64,000 nt of DNA from Stackebrandtia endophytica (GTDB taxonomy: Bacteria > Actinomycetota > Actinomycetes > Mycobacteriales > Micromonosporaceae). Location of the stretch: contig NZ_VFOW01000001.1 in NCBI RefSeq assembly GCF_006716355.1, positions 5,518,001 to 5,582,000 of the forward strand. Reading direction: 5' to 3'. The notes under the pieces were generated by a model. It ran no database searches. It was not told the DNA's origin and saw only the letters and a program-made list of their open reading frames with translations. Below, one piece after another: positions 22,259 through 34,749 of this stretch. Within the stretch, counting starts at the first letter, position 1. Each line of letters starts with the position of its first letter. A program made the position numbers and the translations under genes.

Positions 22259-23500
22259 TCAGCCGGCCTTGGCGGCCAGTTCGTCCTCCAGGTAGCGATC
22301 GGAGGTGGTCGTCCAGCTGCTGAACAGGTGCACCACCGCCGAACCCAACAGGATGCAGAACGGCGCCGTCCAGTCGCCGGTCACCTCGTACAGCACCCCG
22401 ACTAGGATCGGGCCGACACCCGACATGAGATAACCGCCGCTCTGCGCGAACGCCGACAACGCCGCGGTCCCGCCGGCGGTCCTCGTGCGCAACACGAACA
22501 ACGTCAACATCAGCGGGAAGGTCCCCATACTGATCGCGGTGAAGACCAGGCCAGCCCACGAGACCCACGACTGGCCGCCCAGCCACAGGGCGGGCATGCC
22601 CACGAAGTAGCCGCTCACCAGGAACACCATCAACGCGCGCTGGTTTGGGCGGCGGGTCGCCAGGATCGGGGTGATCAACGCGACCGGGACACCGATGGCG
22701 GTGAAGACTCCCAACATGACACCGGCCTGGGCCGCCGAGAAACCGTGATCGCGCATGATCTCGGGCAACCAGCCGAACATGACGTAGGCGATCAGCGACT
22801 GGCTGCCGAAGGCGATCAGCATCATCCAACCCAGCTTGCTGCGGGTGATGCCGCGAATCGGCTTGTTGGCGCCGGTGGCGCGTCGACGGGCGTCGCCGCG
22901 GGTGGTGAGGAACAGCCACGGCACCATCGCGATGATCGCCGGCACCGCCCACAGTCCCAGCGCCCACTGCCAACTGCCGCCTGCCAACTGCTCCAGCGGA
23001 ACCGTGAAGGAGGCCGCCAGCATGCTACCCAGCGCCAATGAGGTCGAATAGGTCATCGTGAGTGCCCCGACGCGGTCGGGGAAATGATGCTTGACGATCG
23101 TGGGGATCGCGACGTTGCCGATGGCCCCGCCGGCCAGCGCCGCCGTCGAGGCCAGCAGGAAGACCGGGACCGACTCGATACCGGCTCGAAGGATGAGCCC
23201 GGTGGCGGTGGCGCCCAACGCCACCAGGAGGACCGCGCGGTCACCGAACCGGCGGACCAATGCCGGGGTGACACCACCCATGACGGCGAAGCAGATCACC
23301 GGCAGGGTCGTCAACACCCCCGCGATCGCGGCGGACATGCCGAGGCCGTCCTGAATCTCCGACAGGACCGGCCCCACGCTGGTGACCGCGGTGCGCAGGT
23401 TGAGCGCCGCCAACAGGACACCGCTGATGATGAGACCGGCCATCGGCGTGGCGGGCAGCCGTTTGGCGGTTCTCCGGGCGGAGTCGTGGGTAGCGGTCAT
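22259..23500 (-). CDS. CynX/NimT-family MFS transporter
   Basis: 413 residues, 12 predicted helices. ALNLRTAVTSVGPVL in helix 1 is the hallmark of the CynX/NimT (cyanate / 2-nitroimidazole transporter) group of the major facilitator superfamily. A charged central loop (RGDARRRATGANKP) separates the two halves. The gene is divergent from efp, and a 16-bp palindrome lies 81 bp upstream of its start. Probable efflux or uptake of small anions or drugs; substrate not determinable. Confidence 0.85.
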   Translation of the reverse strand: MTATHDSARRTAKRLPATPMAGLIISGVLLAALNLRTAVTSVGPVLSEIQDGLGMSAAIAGVLTTLPVICFAVMGGVTPALVRRFGDRAVLLVALGATATGLILRAGIESVPVFLLASTAALAGGAIGNVAIPTIVKHHFPDRVGALTMTYSTSLALGSMLAASFTVPLEQLAGGSWQWALGLWAVPAIIAMVPWLFLTTRGDARRRATGANKPIRGITRSKLGWMMLIAFGSQSLIAYVMFGWLPEIMRDHGFSAAQAGVMLGVFTAIGVPVALITPILATRRPNQRALMVFLVSGYFVGMPALWLGGQSWVSWAGLVFTAISMGTFPLMLTLFVLRTRTAGGTAALSAFAQSGGYLMSGVGPILVGVLYEVTGDWTAPFCILLGSAVVHLFSSWTTTSDRYLEDELAAKAG

Positions 23501-23581
23501 GAGGCGTGGCCTTTGAGTCGGTTCAGTGGAAGGGCACCGGTAGAGGCGGCAGCCACAGGGCCTGAACTGTAACGATCATCC

Positions 23582-23597
23582 CGGAATGATCATTCCG
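23582..23597. promoter_or_regulatory. 16-bp perfect palindrome, candidate operator
   Basis: CGGAATGATCATTCCG is its own reverse complement. It lies between the MFS gene and efp in a 225-bp divergent region that otherwise shows no feature. Size and symmetry suit a dimeric repressor site (for example GntR or TetR type), but no regulator gene is adjacent. Confidence 0.5.
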
Positions 23598-23725
23598 TGG
23601 CGGAGGGAATGTGGGCAAGGTCAACCCCCGGGGCCGTTGTCGGCGGTCGCCGCAGGTGCTTCGGCGCCGGTCGGTACACTTGTTCGTCGCCTTTCAACCT
23701 CCACGGCAGAGAGATCTCTAAACAC

Positions 23726-24283
23726 ATGGCAACGACCAACGACCTGAAGAACGGCCTAGTGCTCAGCCTCGATGGCGTGCTGTGGACCGTAGTCAAATTC
23801 CAGCACGTGAAGCCCGGTAAGGGTGGCGCGTTCGTGCGGACCACCTTGAAGAACGTGCTGTCGGGCAAGGTCGTGGACAAGACGTTCAACGCCGGGACCA
23901 AGGTCGACACCGCGACCGTCGACAAGCGCAGCATGCAGTACCTGTACTCCGACTCCGACGGCTTCATCTTCATGGACCTGGACACCTACGACCAGATCAC
24001 CGTGTCGACCGAGACCGTCGGCGACGCGCAGAATTACCTGCTGCCCGAGGCCGAGGTCATCGTGGGTATCCACGAGGGCACGCCGCTCTACGTCGAGTTG
24101 CCCGCTTCGGTCGAACTTGAGGTGACGCACACCGAGCCGGGCCTTCAGGGCGACCGCTCCTCCGGTGGCACCAAGCCGGCCACCGTGGAAACCGGTGCGA
24201 GCGTTCAGGTTCCGCTGTTCATCGCCAACGGCGAGAAGATCAAAGTGGACACCCGTGACGGCAAGTATCTGAGCCGCGCGTAA
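23726..24283 (+). CDS. efp: Translation elongation factor P
   Basis: 185 residues, three beta-barrel domains. Relieves ribosome stalling at polyproline. Domain I tip is [12 protein letters not shown] (about residues 29-40); C-terminal domain ends [17 protein letters not shown]. The tip Lys (about residue 32) is the position modified in other phyla. The residue after PGKG is Gly, whereas many actinobacterial EF-Ps, as I recall, have Pro (PGKGP). Followed by nusB after 2 bp, as in other actinomycetes. Confidence 0.96.
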   Translation: MATTNDLKNGLVLSLDGVLWTVVKFQHVKPGKGGAFVRTTLKNVLSGKVVDKTFNAGTKVDTATVDKRSMQYLYSDSDGFIFMDLDTYDQITVSTETVGDAQNYLLPEAEVIVGIHEGTPLYVELPASVELEVTHTEPGLQGDRSSGGTKPATVETGASVQVPLFIANGEKIKVDTRDGKYLSRA

Positions 24284-24285
24284 CC

Positions 24286-24735
24286 GTGTCGGAAAAGACT
24301 CTGGCGGCGTTCCCCGCCCGGCGAAAGGCCCGCAAGCGGGCTGTCGACGTCCTCTACGAGGCCGAGCAGCGCGACCAGCCGATCCGGCAGGTGCTGGATG
24401 CTCGCCGCCGCCTGGCGATGAGCGACCCTCAGATGCCCGGTATCCCGGCGTACACGATGACACTGGTCACCGGGGTGGCCGAGCATCTCGACCCCATCGA
24501 CGAAGCGATCGACGCCTGTCTCGACGGTTGGGAACTGGATCGGTTGCCCGCCGTGGACCGGAACATCCTGCGGGTCGGCGCCTACGAGCTGCTGCACGGT
24601 GACGAGCCCGTCGACGCCGCCGTGGCCATCAGTGAGGCGGTCAAGATCGCCGATGTGCTGTGCGGCGCCGACTCCCCGTCATTCATCAACGGTGTCCTAC
24701 AGAGTGTCGCGAAACTGAAGGGCACATCCGGGTAA
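24286..24735 (+). CDS. nusB: Transcription antitermination factor NusB
   Basis: 149 residues, all-helical. N-terminal ARRKARKRAVDVLYEAEQR is the RNA (boxA)-binding Arg-rich helix; LPAVDRNILRVGAYELL and AVAISEAVKIADVLCG.. SPSFINGVLQSV are the usual C-terminal signatures. GTG start 2 bp after efp, presumably one operon. Acts with NusE in rRNA antitermination. Confidence 0.95.
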   Translation: MSEKTLAAFPARRKARKRAVDVLYEAEQRDQPIRQVLDARRRLAMSDPQMPGIPAYTMTLVTGVAEHLDPIDEAIDACLDGWELDRLPAVDRNILRVGAYELLHGDEPVDAAVAISEAVKIADVLCGADSPSFINGVLQSVAKLKGTSG

Positions 24736-24769
24736 TTCCACCCATCACCGAGACTCACGGGAGGCCCGA

Positions 24770-25162
24770 ATGGCCCAATTGGACGGTTTCCATCACGTGT
24801 CGTTGACGGTGTCGGACCTGGCGCGGTCGGTGGCGTGGTATCGCGAGGTTCTGGGGCTGACCGTGGCCTCCGTCCGGGAGCAGCCGGGCCTGCGCAAGAC
24901 GATGCTGCGCGACTCGGGGGCGTCGATGACTCTGGTCCTGGTGGAACATCAGGATCTCGACGGTGACGAGTTCAGCGAGTTTCGACCGGGCCTGGACCAT
25001 CTGTCGTTCGCGGTGGCCGATCGCGCGGCGTTGTCGGCGTGGCGGGATCGGCTGGATGCGCTCGGAGTGGAACATTCGGGCGTGGTGTCGGGCTCCGTCG
25101 GCGACCTCATCGCCTTTCGTGATCGCGACAACATCGCGGTCGAGTTGTACACGCGCGTCTGA
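24770..25162 (+). CDS. VOC-family (glyoxalase/dioxygenase-like) protein
   Basis: 130 residues with a betaalphabetabetabeta repeat pattern: LDGFHHVSLTVSDLARSVAW at the N-terminus (metal His), LDHLSFAVADRAALSAW in the second module and IAFRDRDNIAVELYTR with the C-terminal metal Glu. These are vicinal-oxygen-chelate metal sites. 34 bp after nusB with an AGGCCC-containing leader; may be in the same transcript. Specific reaction unknown. Confidence 0.82.
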   Translation: MAQLDGFHHVSLTVSDLARSVAWYREVLGLTVASVREQPGLRKTMLRDSGASMTLVLVEHQDLDGDEFSEFRPGLDHLSFAVADRAALSAWRDRLDALGVEHSGVVSGSVGDLIAFRDRDNIAVELYTRV

Positions 25163-25211
25163 CCGTTTTACGGTGTGGTCCTCACTCCATACGTCCCGCA
25201 GACGGCGAAAG

Positions 25212-25233
25212 CCGCCCCGCGCGAGGTGGGCGG
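25212..25233. terminator. Candidate terminator between VOC gene and bldD
   Basis: CCGCCC / GGGCGG stem with a 10-nt loop in the 185-bp convergent gap. Modest length and no T-run, so tentative. No other feature is seen in the gap. Confidence 0.4.
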
Positions 25234-25347
25234 AGCCTTTGGGGAAGGCCGTCGTCCCGGGGTGAAGATCATGCCTCGCGTTTCGGAGCGGCTGTCACGA
25301 CGTGCGCCATCGGGGGTCAGCAGAACACCGATGGTGGTTTCGACTGG

Positions 25348-25857
25348 TTACTCGGCGTCCTTGAGCTCGGCGAAGAACTTCGCCGGGTCCGAGATGAGCA
25401 CACCGAGCTCGCTCAACTTCTCCAGCAGCGACGACGGGGTGGTGTCGTAGATGATGGCCAGAGCGGCCAGGTCGTCGGCGCGGATCGAGAGGATCCGGCC
25501 GTTGTAGTCGCCGCGACGCTGCTGAATTCCGCGGGCGTAACGGGCGACGTGGGTCAGCTCCGGGGAGCTGTGGTCATACAGAGCGGCAAGGTCGAGGGTG
25601 AGCTTGCTGCCGGGCTCCACGGGAAGCGGTGCACCGTCGGGGAGGAGCTCGGCGACCGGCACGCGGTAGAACACGGCCAGTTCCGCCAAGCGAGCCACGG
25701 TGATGGCACGGTCGCCCCGCTCATACGAACCGATGACGACGGCCTTCCACTTACCGCCGGACTTGTCTTCGACACCCTGCAGAGACAGGCCCTGCTGGAT
25801 GCGGATGTCGCGCAAGCGGTTTCCGAGGAATTTCGCGTACTCGGGTGACGAAGCCAT
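25348..25857 (-). CDS. bldD: BldD, c-di-GMP-responsive developmental master regulator
   Basis: 169 residues. N-terminal XRE helix-turn-helix (FLGNRLRDIRIQQGLSLQGV through GSYERGDRAITVARLAEL), then a C-terminal domain with the c-di-GMP signature RGD-X8-RxxD seen as RRGDYNGRILSIRADD (about residues 113-128). In Streptomyces a c-di-GMP tetramer bridges two such domains and locks BldD on DNA, repressing sporulation genes. Divergent from pyrR as in related genomes. A BldD-box-like site lies ~106 bp upstream, suggesting autoregulation. Confidence 0.95.
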   Translation of the reverse strand: MASSPEYAKFLGNRLRDIRIQQGLSLQGVEDKSGGKWKAVVIGSYERGDRAITVARLAELAVFYRVPVAELLPDGAPLPVEPGSKLTLDLAALYDHSSPELTHVARYARGIQQRRGDYNGRILSIRADDLAALAIIYDTTPSSLLEKLSELGVLISDPAKFFAELKDAE

Positions 25858-25962
25858 TCGATGTACTCCAGTTTATGGGGGATAGGACGTAACCGGTTTC
25901 TGGCTACGCAGCGTGACTCTAGGCGATGGCGAAAACGGGTGCAAGTGGGGGTCGGCACAATT

Positions 25963-25977
25963 CTCACAATGCGTGAC
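25963..25977. promoter_or_regulatory. BldD-box-like pseudopalindrome in the bldD-pyrR gap
   Basis: The 15-mer cTCACaatgcGTGAc fits the BldD consensus nTnACnCnGnGTnAn at 7 of 8 fixed positions. bldD represses itself in Streptomyces coelicolor, so a site here is expected. It could also affect the divergent pyr operon. Otherwise the 267-bp gap holds the PyrR RNA element and presumably both promoters. Confidence 0.6.
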
Positions 25978-26082
25978 CGGATTTCCCCCTCAAATTGGAC
26001 CATTTGGGTGTAAAACGTCCTTACTCTGGGTTGATGTCGTGAGGGTCTTCCACAACTGCCGAGGTAGCATTCTCGACGGCCA

Positions 26083-26123
26083 TTCTTTAACGGACCGTCC
26101 AGTGAGGCGGAGAAGGAGGTCGG
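26083..26123 (+). promoter_or_regulatory. PyrR-binding RNA hairpin over the pyrR ribosome binding site
   Basis: GTCCAGTGAGGC (26097-26108) matches the PyrR-binding loop core (ARUCCAGNGAGGYU). CCG 26095-26097 pairs with CGG 26108-26110 as upper stem, and TTCT 26083-26086 with AGAA 26111-26114 as lower stem, leaving an internal bulge as in Bacillus binding loops. The ribosome binding site (AAGGAGG, 26113-26119) overlaps the 3' arm, so UMP-bound PyrR would block translation, as described in mycobacteria. No attenuator terminator is seen. Confidence 0.75.
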
Positions 26124-26124
26124 T

Positions 26125-26700
26125 GTGGCAGACGCTGCCCACGACCAGGTCGGCGAGGTCCGACCTGACCGACAAATATTGTCCCCATCGGATATTTCCC
26201 GGGTGATCGACCGGATCGCCCACCAGATTCTCGAGAAGACCCGCGGTGCGACCGACACCGTTCTATTGGGCATTCCCACACGGGGTGTCCCACTGGCGAC
26301 CCGGTTGGCCGAACGCATTGCGACCTTCGAGGGGCTGACCATTCCACACGGTGCCCTCGACGTCACGCTCTACCGGGACGATCTGCGAATTCGGGGAGCC
26401 CGAGCACTGGGCCCCACCGACGTTCCCGCCGCTGGCGTCGACGGTCGTCGCGTCATTCTCGTCGACGACGTCCTCTACTCCGGTCGTACCGTTCGCGCCG
26501 CCCTCAACGCGTTGTACGACCTCGGTCGTCCCTCCCAGGTGCAGTTGGCCGTCCTGGTCGACAGGGGGCACCGCCAGCTTCCGATTCGCGCCGACTACGT
26601 CGGCAAGAACATTCCCACCGCCGCCAGCGAGACGGTGTCGGTCCTGCTCAGCGAACACGACGGCGTCGACGCCGTTCGTCTGTCCGGAGGTGCCACATGA
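26125..26700 (+). CDS. pyrR: PyrR bifunctional regulator / uracil phosphoribosyltransferase
   Basis: 191 residues. PRPP-binding motif [20 protein letters not shown] (about residues 112-131) and the family's [20 protein letters not shown]. PyrR binds UMP and pyr mRNA to shut down pyrimidine genes; it can also have weak UPRTase activity. Starts at GTG 26125 with AAGGAGG upstream, inside the hairpin described separately. First gene of pyrR-pyrB-pyrC-orf-carA-carB-pyrD-pyrF. Confidence 0.95.
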   Translation: MADAAHDQVGEVRPDRQILSPSDISRVIDRIAHQILEKTRGATDTVLLGIPTRGVPLATRLAERIATFEGLTIPHGALDVTLYRDDLRIRGARALGPTDVPAAGVDGRRVILVDDVLYSGRTVRAALNALYDLGRPSQVQLAVLVDRGHRQLPIRADYVGKNIPTAASETVSVLLSEHDGVDAVRLSGGAT

Positions 26701-27626
26701 TTCCGCACCTGCTGTCGGCATCCGATCTGGATCGCGACACCGCGACCCTGGTGCTCGATACCGCCCAGGGCATGGCCTCGGCCATGACCGGGCGTGAGGT
26801 CCGCAAGCTACCCACCCTGCGGGGCCGGACCGTCGTCAATCTGTTCTTCGAGGACTCCACCCGTACCAGGGTCTCCTTCGAAGCCGCCGCCAAACGGTTG
26901 TCGGCGGACGTGGTCACCTTCTCCGCCAAGGGATCCAGTGTCAGTAAGGGCGAGAGCCTCAAGGACACCGCGCTGACCCTTCAGGCCATGGGAGCCGACG
27001 CGGTGGTCGTGCGGCACTCGGCCTCCGGGGCACCGCACCGGCTCACCGGTTGGCTGAACGGCAGCGTCATCAACGCCGGTGACGGCACCCATGAACATCC
27101 CACCCAGGCGCTGCTGGACGCCTACACCATCCGGCAGCGGATGGGAAGGTTCGACGGGCTGCGCGTCACCATCGTCGGCGACGTCCTGCACAGCCGAGTC
27201 GCTCGGTCCAATGTGGCGTTGCTGACCACCTTCGGGGCCCGGGTCACCCTCGTGGCGCCACCCACCCTGCTTCCGGTGGGGGTGTCGGCCTGGCCGGTCG
27301 AGGTCTCCTACGACCTGGACTCGGTCCTGCCCGACACCGACGTGGTCATGATGTTGCGAGTCCAGCGCGAACGGATGGGGGACTCCTTCTTCCCGTCGGC
27401 GCGGGAGTACAGCCGCCGCTACGGCCTGGACGTCACCCGAATGGGTCGCCTTCCCGAAGAGTCCATCGTGATGCACCCCGGTCCCATGATCCGGGGAATG
27501 GAGATCGCCGCCGACGTCGCCGACTCCGAGAGATCGGTGATCGTCGACCAGGTCACCAACGGTGTCCTGGTGCGCATGGCCGTCCTCTACCTGATGCTGT
27601 CCGGCGAGAAGGGAACAATGCTATGA
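26697..27626 (+). CDS. pyrB: Aspartate carbamoyltransferase catalytic subunit
   Basis: 309 residues. Carbamoyl-phosphate motif [19 protein letters not shown] (near residue 50), [12 protein letters not shown] (near 130), and [20 protein letters not shown]. Makes carbamoyl-aspartate. No pyrI regulatory gene is present, as in other actinobacteria. ATG overlaps the pyrR stop (ATGA), indicating coupled translation. Confidence 0.97.
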   Translation: MIPHLLSASDLDRDTATLVLDTAQGMASAMTGREVRKLPTLRGRTVVNLFFEDSTRTRVSFEAAAKRLSADVVTFSAKGSSVSKGESLKDTALTLQAMGADAVVVRHSASGAPHRLTGWLNGSVINAGDGTHEHPTQALLDAYTIRQRMGRFDGLRVTIVGDVLHSRVARSNVALLTTFGARVTLVAPPTLLPVGVSAWPVEVSYDLDSVLPDTDVVMMLRVQRERMGDSFFPSAREYSRRYGLDVTRMGRLPEESIVMHPGPMIRGMEIAADVADSERSVIVDQVTNGVLVRMAVLYLMLSGEKGTML

Positions 27627-28921
27627 CCGAGTGGCTGATCAAGGGTGCGTCCCCGCTGGGCGACGACCCCGTCGACGTTCTGATCCGAGACGGCGCGATC
27701 ATCGAGATGGGCGTGGTCGACGCCCCCGGCGCGACTGTCGTCGACGCCGAGGGGCTGATCCTGCTTCCCGGCCTCGTCGACCTGCACACCCACCTGCGCG
27801 AACCCGGTCGGGAGGACGCCGAGACCGTGCTGTCGGGCAGCCAGGCGGCCGCGCTGGGCGGGTTCACCGCGGTGTGCGCGATGGCCAACACCGACCCCGT
27901 CGCCGACACCGCTGGAGTCGTGGAGCAGGTGTGGAGCCTGGGCCGCGACGCCGGATATGTTGACGTGCAACCGATCGGTGCGGTCACCGTCGGACTGGCC
28001 GGTGAGCAGCTCGCCGAACTGGGCGCGATGGCGTCCTCGGCGGCGAAGGTGCGGGTGTTCTCCGACGACGGTCACTGTGTCTCCGACCCCCGATTGATGC
28101 GCCGCGCCCTGGAGTACGTGAAGGCCTTCGACGGTGTCATCGCCCAGCACGCCGAGGAACCGCAGTTGACGGTGGGCGCCCAGATGCACGAGGGCGTGGT
28201 GTCGGCGAAGCTGGGACTGGCCGGTTGGCCGGCGGTGGCCGAAGAGGCCATCATCGCCCGTGACGCGCTGCTGGCCGGTCACGTCGGCTCGCGGCTGCAC
28301 GTCTGCCACGTCTCGACCGCCGGCAGTGTCGAGATTCTGCGTTGGGCCAAGCGAAACGGCTGGCGGGTGACCGCCGAAGTCTGTCCGCACCACCTGCTGC
28401 TGACCGATGAGCTGGCCACGTCGTACGACCCGGTGTACAAGGTCAACCCGCCGTTGCGCACCGCCGAGGACGTCGCGGCACTGCGGCAGGGGCTGGCCGA
28501 AGGTGTCATCGACATCGTCGCGACCGACCATGCGCCGCATTCCCTGGAGGACAAGGAATGTGAGTGGAGCGCCGCCCGGCCGGGCATGATGGGGCTCCAA
28601 ACCGCACTGTCGATTGTGATCAAAACGATGGTGGAGTCGGGCGCGATCGACTGGGATGGTGTCGCGCAACGGATGAGCCGCACCCCGGCCCGCATCGCCG
28701 GTCTCGCCGACCACGGCCACGATCCGGCCGTCGGGGGTCAGGCCAACCTCACCCTGGTCGACCCGAACGCCGAATGGACGGTGGTGGGCGCCGAACTCGC
28801 CGGTCCCAGTCGCAACACGCCCTACGCCGGAATGACACTTCCCGGCGCCGTGCGGGCCACCTTCCTGCGTGGTCGGCCGACCGTGCTCGACGGCAAGTTG
28901 ACCGAAGGAGTGTCGGCATGA
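27623..28921 (+). CDS. pyrC: Dihydroorotase
   Basis: 432 residues, type I dihydroorotase of the amidohydrolase superfamily. Zinc ligands in [19 protein letters not shown] (near residue 55), a His in CHVSTAGS, and Asp in [15 protein letters not shown]. Closes carbamoyl-aspartate to dihydroorotate. Starts at 27623 overlapping the pyrB stop; ends overlapping the ATG of a 31-codon ORF. Confidence 0.97.
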   Translation: MTEWLIKGASPLGDDPVDVLIRDGAIIEMGVVDAPGATVVDAEGLILLPGLVDLHTHLREPGREDAETVLSGSQAAALGGFTAVCAMANTDPVADTAGVVEQVWSLGRDAGYVDVQPIGAVTVGLAGEQLAELGAMASSAAKVRVFSDDGHCVSDPRLMRRALEYVKAFDGVIAQHAEEPQLTVGAQMHEGVVSAKLGLAGWPAVAEEAIIARDALLAGHVGSRLHVCHVSTAGSVEILRWAKRNGWRVTAEVCPHHLLLTDELATSYDPVYKVNPPLRTAEDVAALRQGLAEGVIDIVATDHAPHSLEDKECEWSAARPGMMGLQTALSIVIKTMVESGAIDWDGVAQRMSRTPARIAGLADHGHDPAVGGQANLTLVDPNAEWTVVGAELAGPSRNTPYAGMTLPGAVRATFLRGRPTVLDGKLTEGVSA

Positions 28922-29013
28922 CCCGTTTGACGACCGGGAACATCTCGATGGAGCGATGTGCCCACGCGAATCGGCAGGACCTGGCCACGAAGTTGACGGA
29001 GGGCGTGAAATGA
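28918..29013 (+). CDS. Coupled 31-residue micro-ORF between pyrC and carA
   Basis: An ATG at 28918 overlaps the pyrC stop (ATGA) and the ORF's own stop at 29011-29013 overlaps the carA ATG at 29010 (ATGA). Upstream AAGGAG at 28904-28909 provides a ribosome binding site. The 31 residues ([20 protein letters not shown] at the start) match nothing I know. In Streptomyces, as I recall, a PH-domain membrane protein gene occupies this slot, so this may be its remnant or a pure coupling ORF. Confidence 0.55.
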   Translation: MTRLTTGNISMERCAHANRQDLATKLTEGVK

Positions 29014-30218
29014 CCAGACGAGCACCGGCGATCCTGGTATTGGAAGACGGCCGGGTATTCCACGGTGAGGCCTACGGCGCAGTGGGGGAGACCTTCGGCG
29101 AGGCGGTCTTCACCACCGGAATGACCGGTTACCAGGAGACTCTGACCGACCCGTCGTACCACCGACAGGTGGTCACCATGACCGCCCCACACATCGGTAA
29201 CACCGGTGTCAACCGTGAGGACGACGAGTCCGACCGCATCTGGGTTGCCGGATTCGTCATCCGAGAGGCGGCGCGGATCGCGTCGAACTGGCGGGCCGAC
29301 GGCGGCCTTGAGGACGAGTTGGCCACCCAGGGAATCGTCGGCATCTGCGAGGTCGACACCCGGGCATTGACCCGCCACCTGCGGGAACGCGGTGCGATGC
29401 GGGTGGGTATCTCCAGTCGGGAACTCGACCCGGAGCGGTTGCTGGCCAGGGTTCGTCAGTCACCGTCGATGGTGGGTGCGAACCTGGTCGACGAGGTCAC
29501 CACTGGACAGTCCTATGTGATACCGGCGGACGGCGAGAAGCGGTTCACCGTGGCCGCGTTGGACCTGGGCATCAAACGCAACACGCCCCGCCGGATGGCG
29601 CGGCGTGGTATCGAGACCCATGTCTTCCCCGCCACGGCCACCGTCGAGGAGATCCTCTCGGTTTCGCCGGACGCGGTGTTCCTGTCCAACGGTCCCGGAG
29701 ATCCGGCGACCGCCACCGAGCAGGTCGACCTCACGCGGGAACTGCTGCGTCGTCGCGTACCGATCTTCGGCATCTGCTTCGGCAACCAGGTGCTGGGACA
29801 GGCACTGGGCCTGGGCACCTTCAAACTCAAGTACGGTCACCGCGGTGTCAACCAGCCGGTCGCCGACCTGGCCACCGGCAAGGTCGAGATCACGGCCCAC
29901 AATCACGGCTTCGCCTTGGGCTTGCCCCAAGCGAAGAATGAACACGGTGCGCTGGGCTTGCCCCAAGCGAAGAATGAACACGGTGCACCCGCCGCGGACG
30001 GCTCACCCGCCGACGTGGTCTTCGAGACCGAGTTCGGTCGCGCGCAGGTCAGCCACATCTGTCTCAACGACAACGTGGTCGAAGGGGTCCGCTGTCTGGA
30101 CGTTCCGGCGTTCTCGGTGCAGTACCACCCCGAGGCGGCGGCGGGGCCGCACGACGCCGACTACCTGTTCGACCGGTTGGTCGAACTGATTGAGGGTGGT
30201 GTTCGTGTCGCGAGTTGA
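29010..30218 (+). CDS. carA: Carbamoyl-phosphate synthase small (glutaminase) subunit
   Basis: 402 residues; class I glutamine amidotransferase domain in the C-terminal half: FLSNGPGDP (about 229), the nucleophile Cys in [13 protein letters not shown] (about 255), and HPEA near the end. N-terminal CarA domain has [15 protein letters not shown]. Residues ~303-326, beyond the active site ITAHNHGFA, contain a 12-residue exact tandem repeat ([12 protein letters not shown] twice) that is unusual for CarA; see the separate repeat entry. Starts at 29010, overlapping the micro-ORF stop. Confidence 0.95.
   Translation: MTRRAPAILVLEDGRVFHGEAYGAVGETFGEAVFTTGMTGYQETLTDPSYHRQVVTMTAPHIGNTGVNREDDESDRIWVAGFVIREAARIASNWRADGGLEDELATQGIVGICEVDTRALTRHLRERGAMRVGISSRELDPERLLARVRQSPSMVGANLVDEVTTGQSYVIPADGEKRFTVAALDLGIKRNTPRRMARRGIETHVFPATATVEEILSVSPDAVFLSNGPGDPATATEQVDLTRELLRRRVPIFGICFGNQVLGQALGLGTFKLKYGHRGVNQPVADLATGKVEITAHNHGFALGLPQAKNEHGALGLPQAKNEHGAPAADGSPADVVFETEFGRAQVSHICLNDNVVEGVRCLDVPAFSVQYHPEAAAGPHDADYLFDRLVELIEGGVRVAS
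29917..29986 (+). repeat. 36-bp tandem duplication inside carA
   Basis: TGGGCTTGCCCCAAGCGAAG and the next 14 bases are identical at 29917-29950 and 29953-29986 (34 of each 36-bp period). It adds 12 codons in frame. Each copy contains a short hairpin (GGG cttgc CCC core). Both copies lie where CarA normally has a variable loop between the glutaminase strands. Confidence 0.9.
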
Positions 30219-30322
30219 CACGATGCGGTCCGCGTCGAGGAATGACGCGGTGCCTTCGGTGATCGTGCGGTGTCGGCGGGTCGGTTCGCATCCGGCCCAG
30301 GGGATGATGAAAGCGGAGAACT

Positions 30323-33636
<3,314 letters not shown>

Positions 33637-33640
<4 letters not shown>

Positions 33641-34749
33641 CGATGCTGTATGAACGCGCAGTCCGGCCCGTACTGTTTCGGGTCGGACGTGGTGACCCGG
33701 AGACGGCCCATGAGAAGACGCTGGGCTGGTTGAGCGGAATCGGACGACAGCCGTGGCTGTTGAAGGCGCTCACGAAGGTCAACCAGGTGAAGGACCCGTG
33801 TCGGCTGTTCGGGCTGGATTTCCCGAACGTGGTCGGGCTGGCGGCAGGCATGGACAAGAACGGTGTCGCCGTTCAGACCTGGTCGGCCCTCGGGTTCGGT
33901 TTCATGGAGATCGGCACGGTGACCTGGCGTCCCCAGCCGGGCAATCCACGGCCGCGGCTGTACCGGCTGCCCACCAGCAAGGCGCTGATCAACCGCATGG
34001 GCTTCAACAACGAGGGCGCCCAGGCGCTCGCCCGCCGGCTCGGCAGCGGCGTCAAGCCGCCCATTCCGGTGGGGATCAGTCTGGGCAAGTCCAAGTCCAC
34101 CCCGTTGGAGCAGGCCGCCGACGACTACGTCGCCTCCTTCGTGGAGCTTTATCGGTTCGCCGATTACTTCGCCGTCAACGTCTCCTCACCCAACACGCCC
34201 GGGCTGCGCAATCTCCAGGATGCCGAGGGACTGAGCACGATTCTGCGTGCCCTGCGGGACCAGAACACGCGTCTGGCCGGTGGCGGTCCGGGCAGACCGA
34301 TCCTGGTCAAGATCGCACCCGATCTGACCGAGACGGCCATCTCGCAGGCGCTGGAGGTGTGCCTGGCACACGGCGTGTCGGGCATCATCGCCACCAACAC
34401 GACCCTCGGACGTGACGGGGTGGTCTCGGTGGATCGGGAGCGCGCGGCGCAGCCGGGCGGCCTGTCCGGTGGGCCATTGCGCAACATCGCGTTGCCGGTG
34501 GTCTCGTTCGTTCAACGGGAAACCGGCGGGCGGCTGCCGGTCGTGGGGGTCGGTGGTATCACCGAGCCCCGCCACGCCGCCGAACTCATCGACGCGGGAG
34601 CCAGCCTGGTGCAGCTGTACACGGGATTCGTCTACTCGGGTCCCAAACTGGTGCGTCGATCCGCAAAGGCGGCGCGTCAGGCGTTGCAGGCCCGGCAGAC
34701 GCCGCGTCCGTATCCCCATGGTCCCCAGGGAGGTGGCCACTATGGCTGA
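33637..34749 (+). CDS. pyrD: Quinone-dependent dihydroorotate dehydrogenase (class 2)
   Basis: 370 residues. N-terminal membrane-association helices (residues 1-45), then an FMN-binding barrel: [23 protein letters not shown], catalytic Ser in [23 protein letters not shown] and [15 protein letters not shown]. The catalytic Ser instead of Cys, with the N-terminal extension, marks class 2. Oxidises dihydroorotate to orotate with quinone. Overlaps carB by 4 nt and pyrF by 8 nt. A second ATG at 33643 is possible. Confidence 0.96.
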
